Of a DNA stretch of 51,208 nucleotides, positions 23,695-32,672 are shown piece after piece (within the stretch, counting starts at the first letter, position 1; each line of letters opens with the position of its first letter). The notes below the pieces were generated by a model that saw nothing but the letters and a program-made list of their open reading frames with translations, did no database searches and was not told where the DNA came from. This DNA comes from Methylotenera_A sp031399315 (GTDB lineage: Bacteria > Pseudomonadota > Gammaproteobacteria > Burkholderiales > Methylophilaceae). The stretch lies in contig JANNOS010000007.1 in assembly GCA_031399315.1 (NCBI GenBank), positions 1 through 51,208 of the forward strand, given 5' to 3'. Made by a program: the position numbers and the translations under genes.

Positions 23695-26600
23695 ATGAAT
23701 TCCAGCCTTAAATTATCCGATTTTCAAATTGAGCTACACACCTGCATGCTGGCAGATCGCCACGCCTTGCGTCGTAAAGCGCGTGATGCAGATGAATTAT
23801 TCAAGTTAAAAGATGAAAAATCCGCATTAAAAGCACAGCGTCTACTTGGTGAAATTGCGCATAAAATGCGCATATCGCAAGCCAAATATGCAGCACGTCT
23901 AGCCAACTTGCCTCAACCCGAATATCCGTTAGAACTGCCGGTATCAAGTCGCCGCGATGAAATTGCCAAAGCTATACAAAACAACCAAGTGGTGATTGTA
24001 TGCGGCGAAACGGGCAGTGGTAAAACGACGCAGTTGCCAAAAATCTGTCTGGGGCTAGGCCGCGGTGTTGCGGGTTTAATCGGCCACACGCAACCACGCC
24101 GCATCGCTGCGCGCTCGGTAGCTAGCCGTATTGCGCAAGAGCTTAACTCACCACTCGGTCAAGTGGTTGGTTACAAGGTGCGCTTTAACGATAAAATTAC
24201 CGATTCTAGCTACGTAAAGTTGATGACAGACGGTATTTTGCTGGCGGAAACACAGGGTGATAAGTTCCTCAACGCTTACGACACGATTATTATTGATGAG
24301 GCGCACGAGCGTAGCCTGAATATTGATTTTCTGCTGGGTTACCTGAAACAGTTATTACCGAAACGCCCTGACCTAAAAATCATTGTGACTTCGGCAACGA
24401 TTGATGCAGATAGATTTAGTCAACACTTTAACGGTGCACCAGTGATTGAGGTTTCTGGGCGTACCTATCCTGTGGAAATTCGCTACAGGCCACTGGGCAA
24501 AGCAGGTTTTCGCGCCAAAGAAATCTCTGAAACGGAGAATGCACAGTTTGGTGTGGATGACGATACAGACTTAACTTTTGAAAATATTTCTAGTGGAAAT
24601 ATTTTGGGTATTGCAAGAAAAGCTAAAACCGAAGCACGTTGGCTAGAGGAAGATGACGAAGAGGAAGCCATAGAAGAAGCCATTATGGATGCGGCGGACG
24701 ATTTGTTACGCCAAGGCGATGGCGATATTTTGGTGTTTTTGCCAGGTGAACGCGAAATACGGGATACTGCTGATCATTTGCGCAAATATCAAGGCCGTTC
24801 AGCCAAATTAAAGCATATCGAGGTGTTGCCGCTTTTTGCGCGTTTAAGTATTGAAGACCAGCAAAAAATATTCAAAAGCCATAGTTCACGGCGAATCGTT
24901 TTAGCGACTAATGTAGCCGAAACATCGCTCACGGTGCCAGGCATTAAATATGTGATAGATGCAGGTTTGGCGCGCATGAACCGCTATAGCGTACGTGCCA
25001 AAGTAGAGCAGTTGCAAATTGAAAAGATCAGCCAAGCGGCAGCTAAACAAAGGGCAGGCCGCTGCGGACGTGTCTCGAACGGTATTTGTGTGCGTTTGTA
25101 TTCAGAAGAAGATTTTAATAGCAGGCCACAATTTACCGAGCCCGAGATCTTGCGCAGCTCCCTAGCTGCCGTGATTCTGCGCATGGCAGCATTGCGGCTG
25201 GGCGACGTGACGGAGTTCCCCTTTATTGAGGCGCCATCATCCCGCTTAATTGCTGACGGCTACCTTCTGCTGCAAGAGTTAGGCGCAGTAGATGAAAAAA
25301 GAAACATTACCGAAGTAGGTTTACAACTCGCCAAGCTGCCGCTAGACCCTAGAGTCGGCCGCATGATTTTGGCCGCCAAACGGGAAGGTTGCTTAAAAGA
25401 AATTCTCATCATTGCTAGTGTGTTAAGTATTCAAGATCCGCGCGAACGGCCAATGGATAAGCGTGAAGCGGCGGATAATGCACATAGTAGATTTGCGGGT
25501 GAAGGTTCAGATTTTATGAGCTACCTTAAAATTTGGGATTGGTTTGAAAGCGCACTAAAAAGCAAAAAATCGAATAAAGATTTGCTTAATCAATGCCATG
25601 CTAATTTCCTCTCATTTTTGCGCTTAAAAGAATGGCGCGAACTGCATGGGCAATTGTTAGAAATTGTTGAGGAGATGGAGTTCAAGTTCAACGACAAAGA
25701 AGCCCAAGATAATATTAAGTATGAACAAATACATAAATCATTGCTTGCAGGTTTACTCGGAAACATTGGCTTTAAAGATGGTGATAACGATTCTTACGCG
25801 GGTGCACGCGGCATTCGCTTTCATGTAGTACCTGGCTCAACTTTAAAGAAGACGCGGCCTAAATGGGTGATTGCCGCCGAGTTGGTGGATACCACTAAAC
25901 TTTATGCGCGCTGCGTGGCAAAAATTGAGCCAGATTGGATAGAGCCGATTGCACGTGGTTTAACGCAAAGCACGTATACTGACCCGCGCTGGGATCGGAA
26001 AATGGGCATGGTCAATGCGTGGGAGCGTGTCGCATTATACGGTTTAACCATTATCCCTAAACGTCGTGTGCATTATGGGCCGATTAATCCGCAGGAATCA
26101 CGCGAAATTTTTATCCGCGAAGCGCTGGCAAATGGCGATTTCGATACAAAATCTGCATTTTTCGCAGCAAATGAGCACTTAATCGCAGAAGTTGAAGAGT
26201 TGGAGCATAAAGCGCGTCGTCAGGATGTGCTGGTGGATGAGCATCAACTATTTACCTTTTATGATACAAAAATCCCTGCTGATATTGTGAATGCAGCAGG
26301 GTTTGAAAAATGGCGCACTGAAGCAGAAAAATCCAATCCTAAGCTACTTTATCTAACGCGTGATGATTTAATGCGCCACGGCGCGGATGCGGTGACTGCG
26401 GTGCAGTTTCCAGAAAAGATGGAGATTGACGGTGTAGAAATAGTGTTGAAGTATCGCTTTGAACCAAGTCATGTGTTAGATGGCGTGACAGCGACGATAC
26501 CACTCGCTTTACTTAACCAGCTTGACCCAGTAAAAACCGAGTGGCTAGTGCCTGGGATGCTGCGTGAGAAAATTACTTATTTGATTAAAGCATTGCCAAA

Positions 26601-27768
26601 AACGTATCGGCGTGTGTGCGTACCAGTGCCAGAATTTGTTACGGGCTTTTTAGGGCATGTGGACAACCAATTTAACACGCCACTATTAGACGCATTAGCC
26701 GTTTATATTCAACATAAAACGACACTTAAAATCAGCAAAGAGGATTGGGATTTAAGCGATATACCCGTGCATCATCTGATGAACTTTAGTGTGCTGGATG
26801 ATGCAGGTCGTGAGTTGGCAATGGGGCGCAATTGGCTTGCCCTTAAAAAACAATTGGGTTCTGCTGCGCAATTAACCTTTAGGAATGCTTCGCCAGATAT
26901 TGAGAAAACAGGGCTTAAGCAATGGGATTTTGGCGATTTGCCACAAACATTAAGTTTTGAACGAGATGGACTGAAAGTGACGGGATATCCTGCGCTGGAA
27001 GACAATGTGGATAGCGTGGCGGTGAAGCTATTTGATACAGAGCGTGAAGCGATTGTAACGCATCGCAAAGGGGTGTGTCGGCTCATGCGTTTTGAATTAA
27101 AAGAACAAATCAAGCAATTAGAAAAAGGACTGCCCAACTTTAACCAATTTGCATTGTTATTAAGAAACATAGTTTCAGTGGATGATTTGCGTGAAGACAT
27201 GATTGCCGCCATTGCAGATAGGGCGTTTATTGGTGAAGACGATCTACCAAGAAACAATGATGCTTTTATGAAGCTTAAACAACGCGCTCGCGCCAGATTG
27301 CCAGCCGTGACCGAGTCTATTACTCGCCAAGCGCAGGTGATTGCGAGCGAATACCAAGCAGTGTTGAACCAGCAAGCTAAAATGCCAGCAACAGTGAATC
27401 GCCTAAAGCGTGATGTAGAGAGCCAAATTGGCTTATTGGTCTATAAAGGCTGCTTTATGCAAACTCCGTGGGAGTATTTACAGCATGTGCCGCGTTATTT
27501 AAAAGCATTAAAATTAAGGATAGAAAAGCAGCCTGCCAACCCAGAACGTGATGGTAAAAACGCAGCCAGCGTTGGGTTGCTTTGGCAACGTTGGCAAGAC
27601 AAAATCAATGCCTTAAACGCAGCTCACCAAGATATCCCGCAAGCCTTGAGGGAGTATCGTTGGTTGATAGAAGAACTTCGCGTTTCTTTGTTTGCCCAAG
27701 AGTTAAGAACGCCGTTTCCTGTCTCTATTAAGCGGCTAGAAAAAACATGGCACGATGTTAATTTTTAA
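23695..27768 (+). CDS. hrpA: ATP-dependent RNA helicase HrpA
   Basis: DEAH/RHA helicase of 1357 residues, slightly longer than E. coli HrpA (1300). It has Walker A GETGSGKTTQ at residues 104-112, HTQPRRIAARSVA (motif Ia), DEAH at 201-204 followed by ERSLN, SATID (motif III), ATNVAETSLTVPG and QRAGRCGRV (motif VI). A helicase-associated domain, an OB-fold and the long HrpA-specific C-terminal DUF3418 region follow. An acidic insert (WLEEDDEEEAIEEAIMDAADD) sits between the two RecA-like lobes. HrpA acts on RNA and stalled ribosomes. The stop is followed 35 bp later by a TonB-like gene on the same strand. Confidence 0.95.
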   Translation: MNSSLKLSDFQIELHTCMLADRHALRRKARDADELFKLKDEKSALKAQRLLGEIAHKMRISQAKYAARLANLPQPEYPLELPVSSRRDEIAKAIQNNQVVIVCGETGSGKTTQLPKICLGLGRGVAGLIGHTQPRRIAARSVASRIAQELNSPLGQVVGYKVRFNDKITDSSYVKLMTDGILLAETQGDKFLNAYDTIIIDEAHERSLNIDFLLGYLKQLLPKRPDLKIIVTSATIDADRFSQHFNGAPVIEVSGRTYPVEIRYRPLGKAGFRAKEISETENAQFGVDDDTDLTFENISSGNILGIARKAKTEARWLEEDDEEEAIEEAIMDAADDLLRQGDGDILVFLPGEREIRDTADHLRKYQGRSAKLKHIEVLPLFARLSIEDQQKIFKSHSSRRIVLATNVAETSLTVPGIKYVIDAGLARMNRYSVRAKVEQLQIEKISQAAAKQRAGRCGRVSNGICVRLYSEEDFNSRPQFTEPEILRSSLAAVILRMAALRLGDVTEFPFIEAPSSRLIADGYLLLQELGAVDEKRNITEVGLQLAKLPLDPRVGRMILAAKREGCLKEILIIASVLSIQDPRERPMDKREAADNAHSRFAGEGSDFMSYLKIWDWFESALKSKKSNKDLLNQCHANFLSFLRLKEWRELHGQLLEIVEEMEFKFNDKEAQDNIKYEQIHKSLLAGLLGNIGFKDGDNDSYAGARGIRFHVVPGSTLKKTRPKWVIAAELVDTTKLYARCVAKIEPDWIEPIARGLTQSTYTDPRWDRKMGMVNAWERVALYGLTIIPKRRVHYGPINPQESREIFIREALANGDFDTKSAFFAANEHLIAEVEELEHKARRQDVLVDEHQLFTFYDTKIPADIVNAAGFEKWRTEAEKSNPKLLYLTRDDLMRHGADAVTAVQFPEKMEIDGVEIVLKYRFEPSHVLDGVTATIPLALLNQLDPVKTEWLVPGMLREKITYLIKALPKTYRRVCVPVPEFVTGFLGHVDNQFNTPLLDALAVYIQHKTTLKISKEDWDLSDIPVHHLMNFSVLDDAGRELAMGRNWLALKKQLGSAAQLTFRNASPDIEKTGLKQWDFGDLPQTLSFERDGLKVTGYPALEDNVDSVAVKLFDTEREAIVTHRKGVCRLMRFELKEQIKQLEKGLPNFNQFALLLRNIVSVDDLREDMIAAIADRAFIGEDDLPRNNDAFMKLKQRARARLPAVTESITRQAQVIASEYQAVLNQQAKMPATVNRLKRDVESQIGLLVYKGCFMQTPWEYLQHVPRYLKALKLRIEKQPANPERDGKNAASVGLLWQRWQDKINALNAAHQDIPQALREYRWLIEELRVSLFAQELRTPFPVSIKRLEKTWHDVNF

Positions 27769-27803
27769 ACTGAAATCACCAAGTATCAATTATTAAGCTT
27801 TAT

Positions 27804-28703
27804 ATGGCATTAATAGTAAATGAAAACAATGCATTAGAAGAATTTTTAGCCAAACCGCGTGGCGATAAACATATTCGTTTGAGCATTAGCCGCAACACTG
27901 CAATTGCATTTGCGGTTTCGATTGTGCTGCACTTATTGGTGTTGCTGCTGGTCGTACCCAAAATAGATCTAGACACAAGCGCCCCAAGTACGACTATTGA
28001 GGTGAGTTTAGCGCCAAAAGCCATGGCGCCAGAGTTGTCTCCGTTGCCAGTGGCGCCGCAACCTGAGATTGTGCCTGAGCCTAAAATAATAGCGCAAAAA
28101 CCAAGTAGTCAACCCAAGAAGCCTAAGCCAAGAGATTTTTCTGTCCCAAAAGTACTGACACAAGAATCCAGTGAACAAGCTTTACCTACAACCCCTACAA
28201 AACCTCAACCGCAAAGTCCAGCAGATGCGCCAACTGATATGGCCTCGTATGTTGCACAGCAGCGTGCAAAACGTGAGTCAGCAGAATCTGATGCAGCACG
28301 TCAAAATGCGCAAGCAGCTGCGGCCGAACAAGGTTTAACAGAAGAACAAAAACGTGATGAGCGCATTAAAAACAACCTTAAATCTGGCACCAATGGTATT
28401 TTCGAAATTCAACGTTTAGAAGCCAAAAGCGCAAGCTTTAGTTTTAAAGGCTGGACAGACTATAGCAACGTTAAATTAAAGTATTACGAGGTGGAGGCCA
28501 GCAGTGGACAAGACATTAGGCTAGAGGTGATGCGCCGCATGATTGCGATAATTCGTGAACATTATGATGGTGATTTCCCTTGGGAATCGCGCCGACTAGG
28601 TCGTACTATTACTAAATCGGCTAGGGTGGAAGATAGCGAAGAACTGGAAGAATTTTTAATGCAAGAGTTTTTCGGGCGCAATTATAAATCCACAGCATTG
28701 TAG
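27804..28703 (+). CDS. TonB-like proline-rich membrane protein of unknown function
   Basis: 299 residues: a short cytoplasmic N-terminus (~30), one membrane segment at about residues 32-51 (TAIAFAVSIVLHLLVLLLVV), then a Pro/Lys/Gln-rich stretch (residues ~70-150: SPLPVAPQPEIVPEPK, KPKPRDFSVPKV), an Ala/Glu-rich helix, and a C-terminal globular domain of about 100 residues (IFEIQRLEAKSASFSFKGWTDYS onward). The N-terminal half resembles TonB/TolA energy transducers. The C-terminal domain is not the canonical TonB_C, so the partner is unknown. It is downstream of hrpA on the same strand and converges with the CobW-type gene. I infer an envelope-spanning protein; identity uncertain. Confidence 0.75.
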   Translation: MALIVNENNALEEFLAKPRGDKHIRLSISRNTAIAFAVSIVLHLLVLLLVVPKIDLDTSAPSTTIEVSLAPKAMAPELSPLPVAPQPEIVPEPKIIAQKPSSQPKKPKPRDFSVPKVLTQESSEQALPTTPTKPQPQSPADAPTDMASYVAQQRAKRESAESDAARQNAQAAAAEQGLTEEQKRDERIKNNLKSGTNGIFEIQRLEAKSASFSFKGWTDYSNVKLKYYEVEASSGQDIRLEVMRRMIAIIREHYDGDFPWESRRLGRTITKSARVEDSEELEEFLMQEFFGRNYKSTAL

Positions 28704-28720
28704 TTAGCAGTGTTGCTAGG

Positions 28721-29722
28721 TTATACCTGCATCAACATTTTTCTAATAGCTAATTCGTCTAAGCTTTTGCCAATCAGCACAATGCGAGAAATCGGTTCAT
28801 CTTCATCCCAGCCTTCCAGCAAAGTTGGCGGGTAGGGCGTAAAGTGCACTGCGTGTATCGCCAAAGGCGCGGGCTGGTCTTCGGCATGGATAATGCCTTT
28901 TAAGCGCAATAGTTTTTCGCCATGCGTTTGGCAAAGTTTAAGGATTACAGGTTTTAAGTCACGCCAATTGAGTGGTTTTGGCATGGTAACGGTAAAACTG
29001 GCAATTTCGTCATGCTGCGTTTTTAGCATGGATGATGGTTTAGCAGGCGCCCGCAACCAGCGCTGAGGCTCTGCATATTTACCAGTCGGGTCAAATAGCC
29101 CGACATCAATAATAAAATCGGGGTCAATTTCACCATATTGAATTTTATGCTGTGTGGCGCCTGGGTTAATTGAAATTAACTTTTCTTTTAATTCGGATAA
29201 TTGTTCGGGTGTTGCTAAATCCGTTTTTGTGATGAGCAAAACATCGGCTACAGCCGCCTGTTTACGTGCCTCTAGGTGTTCTTTGAGTTGCTGCAGGCCA
29301 TAGGTACTATCAATTGTCACCACAACCGCATCTAAGCGAAATACGCTTTCAATGACAGGCTCGTTCATTAAGTTAGCTAAAATAGGCCTAGGGTCGGCCA
29401 TGCCTGTAGTCTCAATGACAATGCGATTAAATTGCGGAATGGCCTGCAAAGCACGTTTAAAAAACAAATCGCGCATAGTGTCAGCCAGCTCATTTTTTAG
29501 TGTACAACACACGCAGCCGCTACTTAGCAACACCGTGTTATCGGCAATTTGTTCACTATCAACTTGGGTTGCTAAAATATGGTCTAGCCCAGTGGTGCCA
29601 AGCTCGTTAATAATTACCGCGCTATCTTTCATGCTTTCATGCGCGAGTAATTTATTGAGTAAAGTGGTTTTGCCAGAGCCTAAAAAACCAGTTAACAAAG
29701 TCACAGGTATACGTTTATCCAT
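28721..29722 (-). CDS. CobW/COG0523-family G3E GTPase
   Basis: 333-residue metal-handling GTPase. The P-loop is TGFLGSGKTTLLN (residues 11-23), followed by INELG, the metal-binding CxCC motif SGCVCCTL (C70, C72, C73), ETTGMADPRP and the G4-like ITKTDL. A C-terminal CobW_C domain starts around residue 230. Members insert or deliver Zn, Co or Ni; the specific metal and client cannot be set from sequence. No zur-type neighbour is present. It is divergent from the RNB gene with 54 bp between starts. Confidence 0.9.
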   Translation of the reverse strand: MDKRIPVTLLTGFLGSGKTTLLNKLLAHESMKDSAVIINELGTTGLDHILATQVDSEQIADNTVLLSSGCVCCTLKNELADTMRDLFFKRALQAIPQFNRIVIETTGMADPRPILANLMNEPVIESVFRLDAVVVTIDSTYGLQQLKEHLEARKQAAVADVLLITKTDLATPEQLSELKEKLISINPGATQHKIQYGEIDPDFIIDVGLFDPTGKYAEPQRWLRAPAKPSSMLKTQHDEIASFTVTMPKPLNWRDLKPVILKLCQTHGEKLLRLKGIIHAEDQPAPLAIHAVHFTPYPPTLLEGWDEDEPISRIVLIGKSLDELAIRKMLMQV

Positions 29723-29776
29723 AATGTTTGCATTTTATGCCAAGAAGTAACCCTAAAGCACGGTAAAATAGCGCCC

Positions 29777-31666
29777 ATGAATATTTTTTATGAAGAAGAA
29801 GGCCACTTTAAGGTCGCATCGGTGATGTCTGAGAACCCTGGCTCTATGCAGGTAGAGTCGCCCACAGGCAAACGCTCTAAAATTAAATCGGCTAATGTGT
29901 TGTTAAGTTTTGATACCGTGCTAGCAGGCTTTATGGAAGCGGCTAACCAAGAAGCAGAACAATTAGAGATTGAATTTTTGTGGGAGTGCTGCGGTGAGCC
30001 TGAGTTCGGCTTTGAAGACTTGGCGCAAGAATATTACGGTAAAAAGCCTAGCCCAATTGAAGCAGCCGCTACCGCAATCAAATTACACAGCGCACCGATA
30101 TATTTTTATCGTAAAGGTAAAGGACACTACAAAGCTGCGCCTGCAGAAACACTTAAGTTAGCGCTTGCAGCCGTGGAGCGCAAAAAACTGCAAGCCGAAC
30201 AAATGGCAGCTTGGGTCGCCCAACTCAATAACAAAGAGTTGCCAGAAGCCTTTATAAATAAGGCTGACAGCCTAGTTTATAACCCCGATAAAAATTCACT
30301 TGAGTGGAAGGCGATAGATGAGGCGGCACAAACGTCGGGCAGATTAGCGCTTAGCGTGATGCATGATTGCGGCTTGATTAACAGCGCGCACGATTATCAT
30401 TTAGGGGCATTTTTGCGCGAGATGTTTATCGATGGTGCTGGCTTTGCGCCTTATGAAGCAATTAATCTACAAGATGATTTACCGTTAGCAAAAGACGAAT
30501 GCTTTAGCATTGATGATGCGACTACCACTGAAATTGATGATGCATTTAGTCTAGAAAGGTTACCTAATGGCAATATGCGGGTGGGCATACACATTGCTGC
30601 GCCAGCATTAGCAGTACTACCAGAGTCGCCATTAGACGCGATAGTGTTATCAAGGCTATCGACCGTGTATATGCCAGGCAATAAAATCACCATGTTGCCA
30701 GAAAATGTGGTGAAGCCATTTAGCTTAGATGCGGGTGAAACTAAACCAGCCTTAAGTTTGTACGTTGAAATCACCCCAGAATTTGAAATTGTCGTGAGCG
30801 AAACAAAATTAGAAAAAATTAAAATCACCGATAATTTGCGCCATGACGAATTAGAGCCGTTTTTTAATGAAAACAAATTAGAAAAAGATAGCGGTCACCC
30901 TTATTGGCCCAAGCTTAAAGTGCTGTTTGAGTTTGCCGAATCGCTAGAAAAAGCGCGTGGTAAGTACGATGCTAATAAAAATGAATCGGGTCGCGCGCCA
31001 CAAATTGATTATAATTTTTATGTAACCGATGGCATCGTTAAAATTGTGTCGCGCGAACGTGGTTCGCCGATGGATAAGCTGGTGGCTGAGTTGATGATAT
31101 ACGCCAATAGCCACTGGGGCGGATTGCTCAAAGAAGCCAACATTGCGGGCATTTATCGTGCGCAAACGGGTGGCAAAGTGTTTATGACACATGTTGCAGA
31201 ACCGCATCAGGGCTTGGGCGTGGCGCAATATGCGTGGTGTACTTCGCCCTTAAGAAGAGCGGTCGATTTAGTCAACCAGCGCCAGTTGATTGCGATGTTG
31301 AATCAACAAGCTCCACCTTATAACGCGGCGGATGGTAAGTTAAATGTGATTATTCGCAACTTTGATCAAACCTATAACGCTTATAGCGATTTTCAAACGC
31401 GTATGGAGCGCTACTGGTGTTTGCAATATTTGATCCAAGAAAAATTGACAGAAGTGAGTGCAACCGTTTGGCGTGAGAATTTGGTGCGGATTGATGGCAT
31501 GTTTTATATTACAAAAGTGCCTAGTTTGCCTGAGTTAAAAGTCGGTACAAAAGTATTATTAGAAATCAAACACATAGACACCTTATTGATGGAGCTCAAT
31601 TGCAAATTCAAAGGTGCCATTGAAGCTGAAATAGTCGCTGAGACAGAAGAAAATGTTGAAATTTAA
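29777..31666 (+). CDS. RNase II/RNB-domain exoribonuclease
   Basis: 629 residues. A poorly conserved N-terminal half (no obvious cold-shock domains) is followed by the RNB catalytic domain. Its metal motif is SIDDATTTEIDDAFSLE: D246, D254 and D255 correspond to three of the four catalytic aspartates of RNase II, while the position of E. coli D207 is Glu (E252). Other RNB landmarks are VGIHIAAPA, YMPGNKITMLPE and the RNA-clamping TSPLRRAVDL. It should degrade RNA 3' to 5'. The protein belongs to the RNB superfamily but is neither typical Rnb nor Rnr. The stop is followed 20 bp later by a dRS3-like repeat. Confidence 0.85.
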   Translation: MNIFYEEEGHFKVASVMSENPGSMQVESPTGKRSKIKSANVLLSFDTVLAGFMEAANQEAEQLEIEFLWECCGEPEFGFEDLAQEYYGKKPSPIEAAATAIKLHSAPIYFYRKGKGHYKAAPAETLKLALAAVERKKLQAEQMAAWVAQLNNKELPEAFINKADSLVYNPDKNSLEWKAIDEAAQTSGRLALSVMHDCGLINSAHDYHLGAFLREMFIDGAGFAPYEAINLQDDLPLAKDECFSIDDATTTEIDDAFSLERLPNGNMRVGIHIAAPALAVLPESPLDAIVLSRLSTVYMPGNKITMLPENVVKPFSLDAGETKPALSLYVEITPEFEIVVSETKLEKIKITDNLRHDELEPFFNENKLEKDSGHPYWPKLKVLFEFAESLEKARGKYDANKNESGRAPQIDYNFYVTDGIVKIVSRERGSPMDKLVAELMIYANSHWGGLLKEANIAGIYRAQTGGKVFMTHVAEPHQGLGVAQYAWCTSPLRRAVDLVNQRQLIAMLNQQAPPYNAADGKLNVIIRNFDQTYNAYSDFQTRMERYWCLQYLIQEKLTEVSATVWRENLVRIDGMFYITKVPSLPELKVGTKVLLEIKHIDTLLMELNCKFKGAIEAEIVAETEENVEI

Positions 31667-31686
31667 ACGATTAAGCTTTGCACTAT

Positions 31687-31845
31687 CGTCATTCCCGCGT
31701 AGGCGGGAATCCATATTGACTTTTACTATGCCTGAAAAATGGATTCCCCCTTGCAGGGCGCGCTGGCTTTTGCATAAGCCAGCCGTTACGCAGGCGCACA
31801 GCATGCTGTGCGAAAATCCCTGCTTCACCCTGCGCGGGAATGACG
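31687..31845. repeat. dRS3-like MITE with 13-bp terminal inverted repeats
   Basis: A 159-bp palindromic element bounded by CGTCATTCCCGCG (31687-31699) and its exact complement CGCGGGAATGACG (31833-31845). Its left end contains ATTCCCGCGTAGGCGGGAAT, which fits the Neisseria dRS3 form ATTCCC-N8-GGGAAT. Inside are the inverted pair GGGAATCCAT/ATGGATTCCC (31705-31714, 31739-31748), the hairpin CTGGCTT/AAGCCAG (31763-31782) and the 18-bp perfect palindrome at 31795-31812. It has no coding capacity. Such elements are dispersed repeats in many proteobacteria. Confidence 0.85.
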
Positions 31846-31854
31846 GTCTAAGAA

Positions 31855-32652
31855 GTGTTTAGCTTTAATCGCAAGCTACACAAAAGTGTCAGTGGTGGCA
31901 ATGTGGTAGAAGTCATTGAAGTCGATGGCGTGCGCTCGTTGTATTTGGGCTCGGTGACCATACAAAGCAGCATGCGTGTTAAGGCGCCATTTGCATTAGA
32001 ACTCGCCTACTCACGCGGCATGATGTGTTTTTTGTTGTTTTCGAAGACAGTTAAACATGCGCTCAGTATCGGTTTGGGCGGTGGTTCAGTACAAAAATAC
32101 ATCTATGCAGCTTGTGAGGAAATTCAGCAGACTGTGGTAGAAATCAACCCACAAGTGATTGCCACCGCGCATAGTCATTTTTATGTGCCAGAAAATGACG
32201 CGCGGCTTAATATAATTGAGGCGGACGGCATCGCATATTTAGATAATCACCCCAATAGCGCAGATTTACTCATGATAGATGCGTTTGATGGGCAGGGGAT
32301 TCCACCAGAGTTTTGTAGCCCGGCTTTTTTTGATAGCTGCGAAGCGGTGTTAATGTTGGACGGTATTTTTGCGATTAATCTTTGGGGTTCAGATAAAAAC
32401 TTTGATGTTTATCTGCGCCGCATTGAACAAAGTTTTGAGCATAAAGTGTTGGTGTTGCCAACAGGTAAGCCTGGCAATATTGTGGTGTTTGCATTCAAGA
32501 ACACGCCAGATCTGCGCATTGTCAATTTACGTGAGCGCGCAAAAACTTTAGCACTTATGCAAAATCCTGCGCACAATATTGATTTTTTAAGTTTTGTAGA
32601 CAGACTGTGCGAGCATAACCCGCATAATCATAAGCAATTTTTTGTCAGTTAA
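31855..32652 (+). CDS. Spermidine synthase-like protein
   Basis: 265 residues with a SpeE-like Rossmann fold: GVRSLYLGSVTIQSSMR, the SAM-site loop LSIGLGGGSVQKY, VVEINPQVIATA, and LLMIDAFDGQGIP. It lacks the full N-terminal beta domain of true spermidine synthases, and the catalytic context differs, so aminopropyl transfer is unproven. The only possible long start is GTG at 31855, two codons after an in-frame TAA (31849-31851) and 10 bp beyond the dRS3-like repeat. No good ribosome site is visible. The next in-frame ATG would remove conserved sequence. It precedes the RlmL-type gene by 20 bp. Confidence 0.75.
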   Translation: MFSFNRKLHKSVSGGNVVEVIEVDGVRSLYLGSVTIQSSMRVKAPFALELAYSRGMMCFLLFSKTVKHALSIGLGGGSVQKYIYAACEEIQQTVVEINPQVIATAHSHFYVPENDARLNIIEADGIAYLDNHPNSADLLMIDAFDGQGIPPEFCSPAFFDSCEAVLMLDGIFAINLWGSDKNFDVYLRRIEQSFEHKVLVLPTGKPGNIVVFAFKNTPDLRIVNLRERAKTLALMQNPAHNIDFLSFVDRLCEHNPHNHKQFFVS

Positions 32653-32672
32653 TTTTAAATAATGAGAAATAC

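Noticed and set aside
31687..31845. Possible CRISPR or tRNA-like structure in the palindromic gap
   Set aside because: There is no regularly spaced repeat-spacer pattern and no cloverleaf; the terminal inverted repeats fit a MITE.
31583..31862. Short frames on both strands across the dRS3-like element
   Set aside because: They translate palindromic repeat DNA and the end of the RNB gene and show no protein features.
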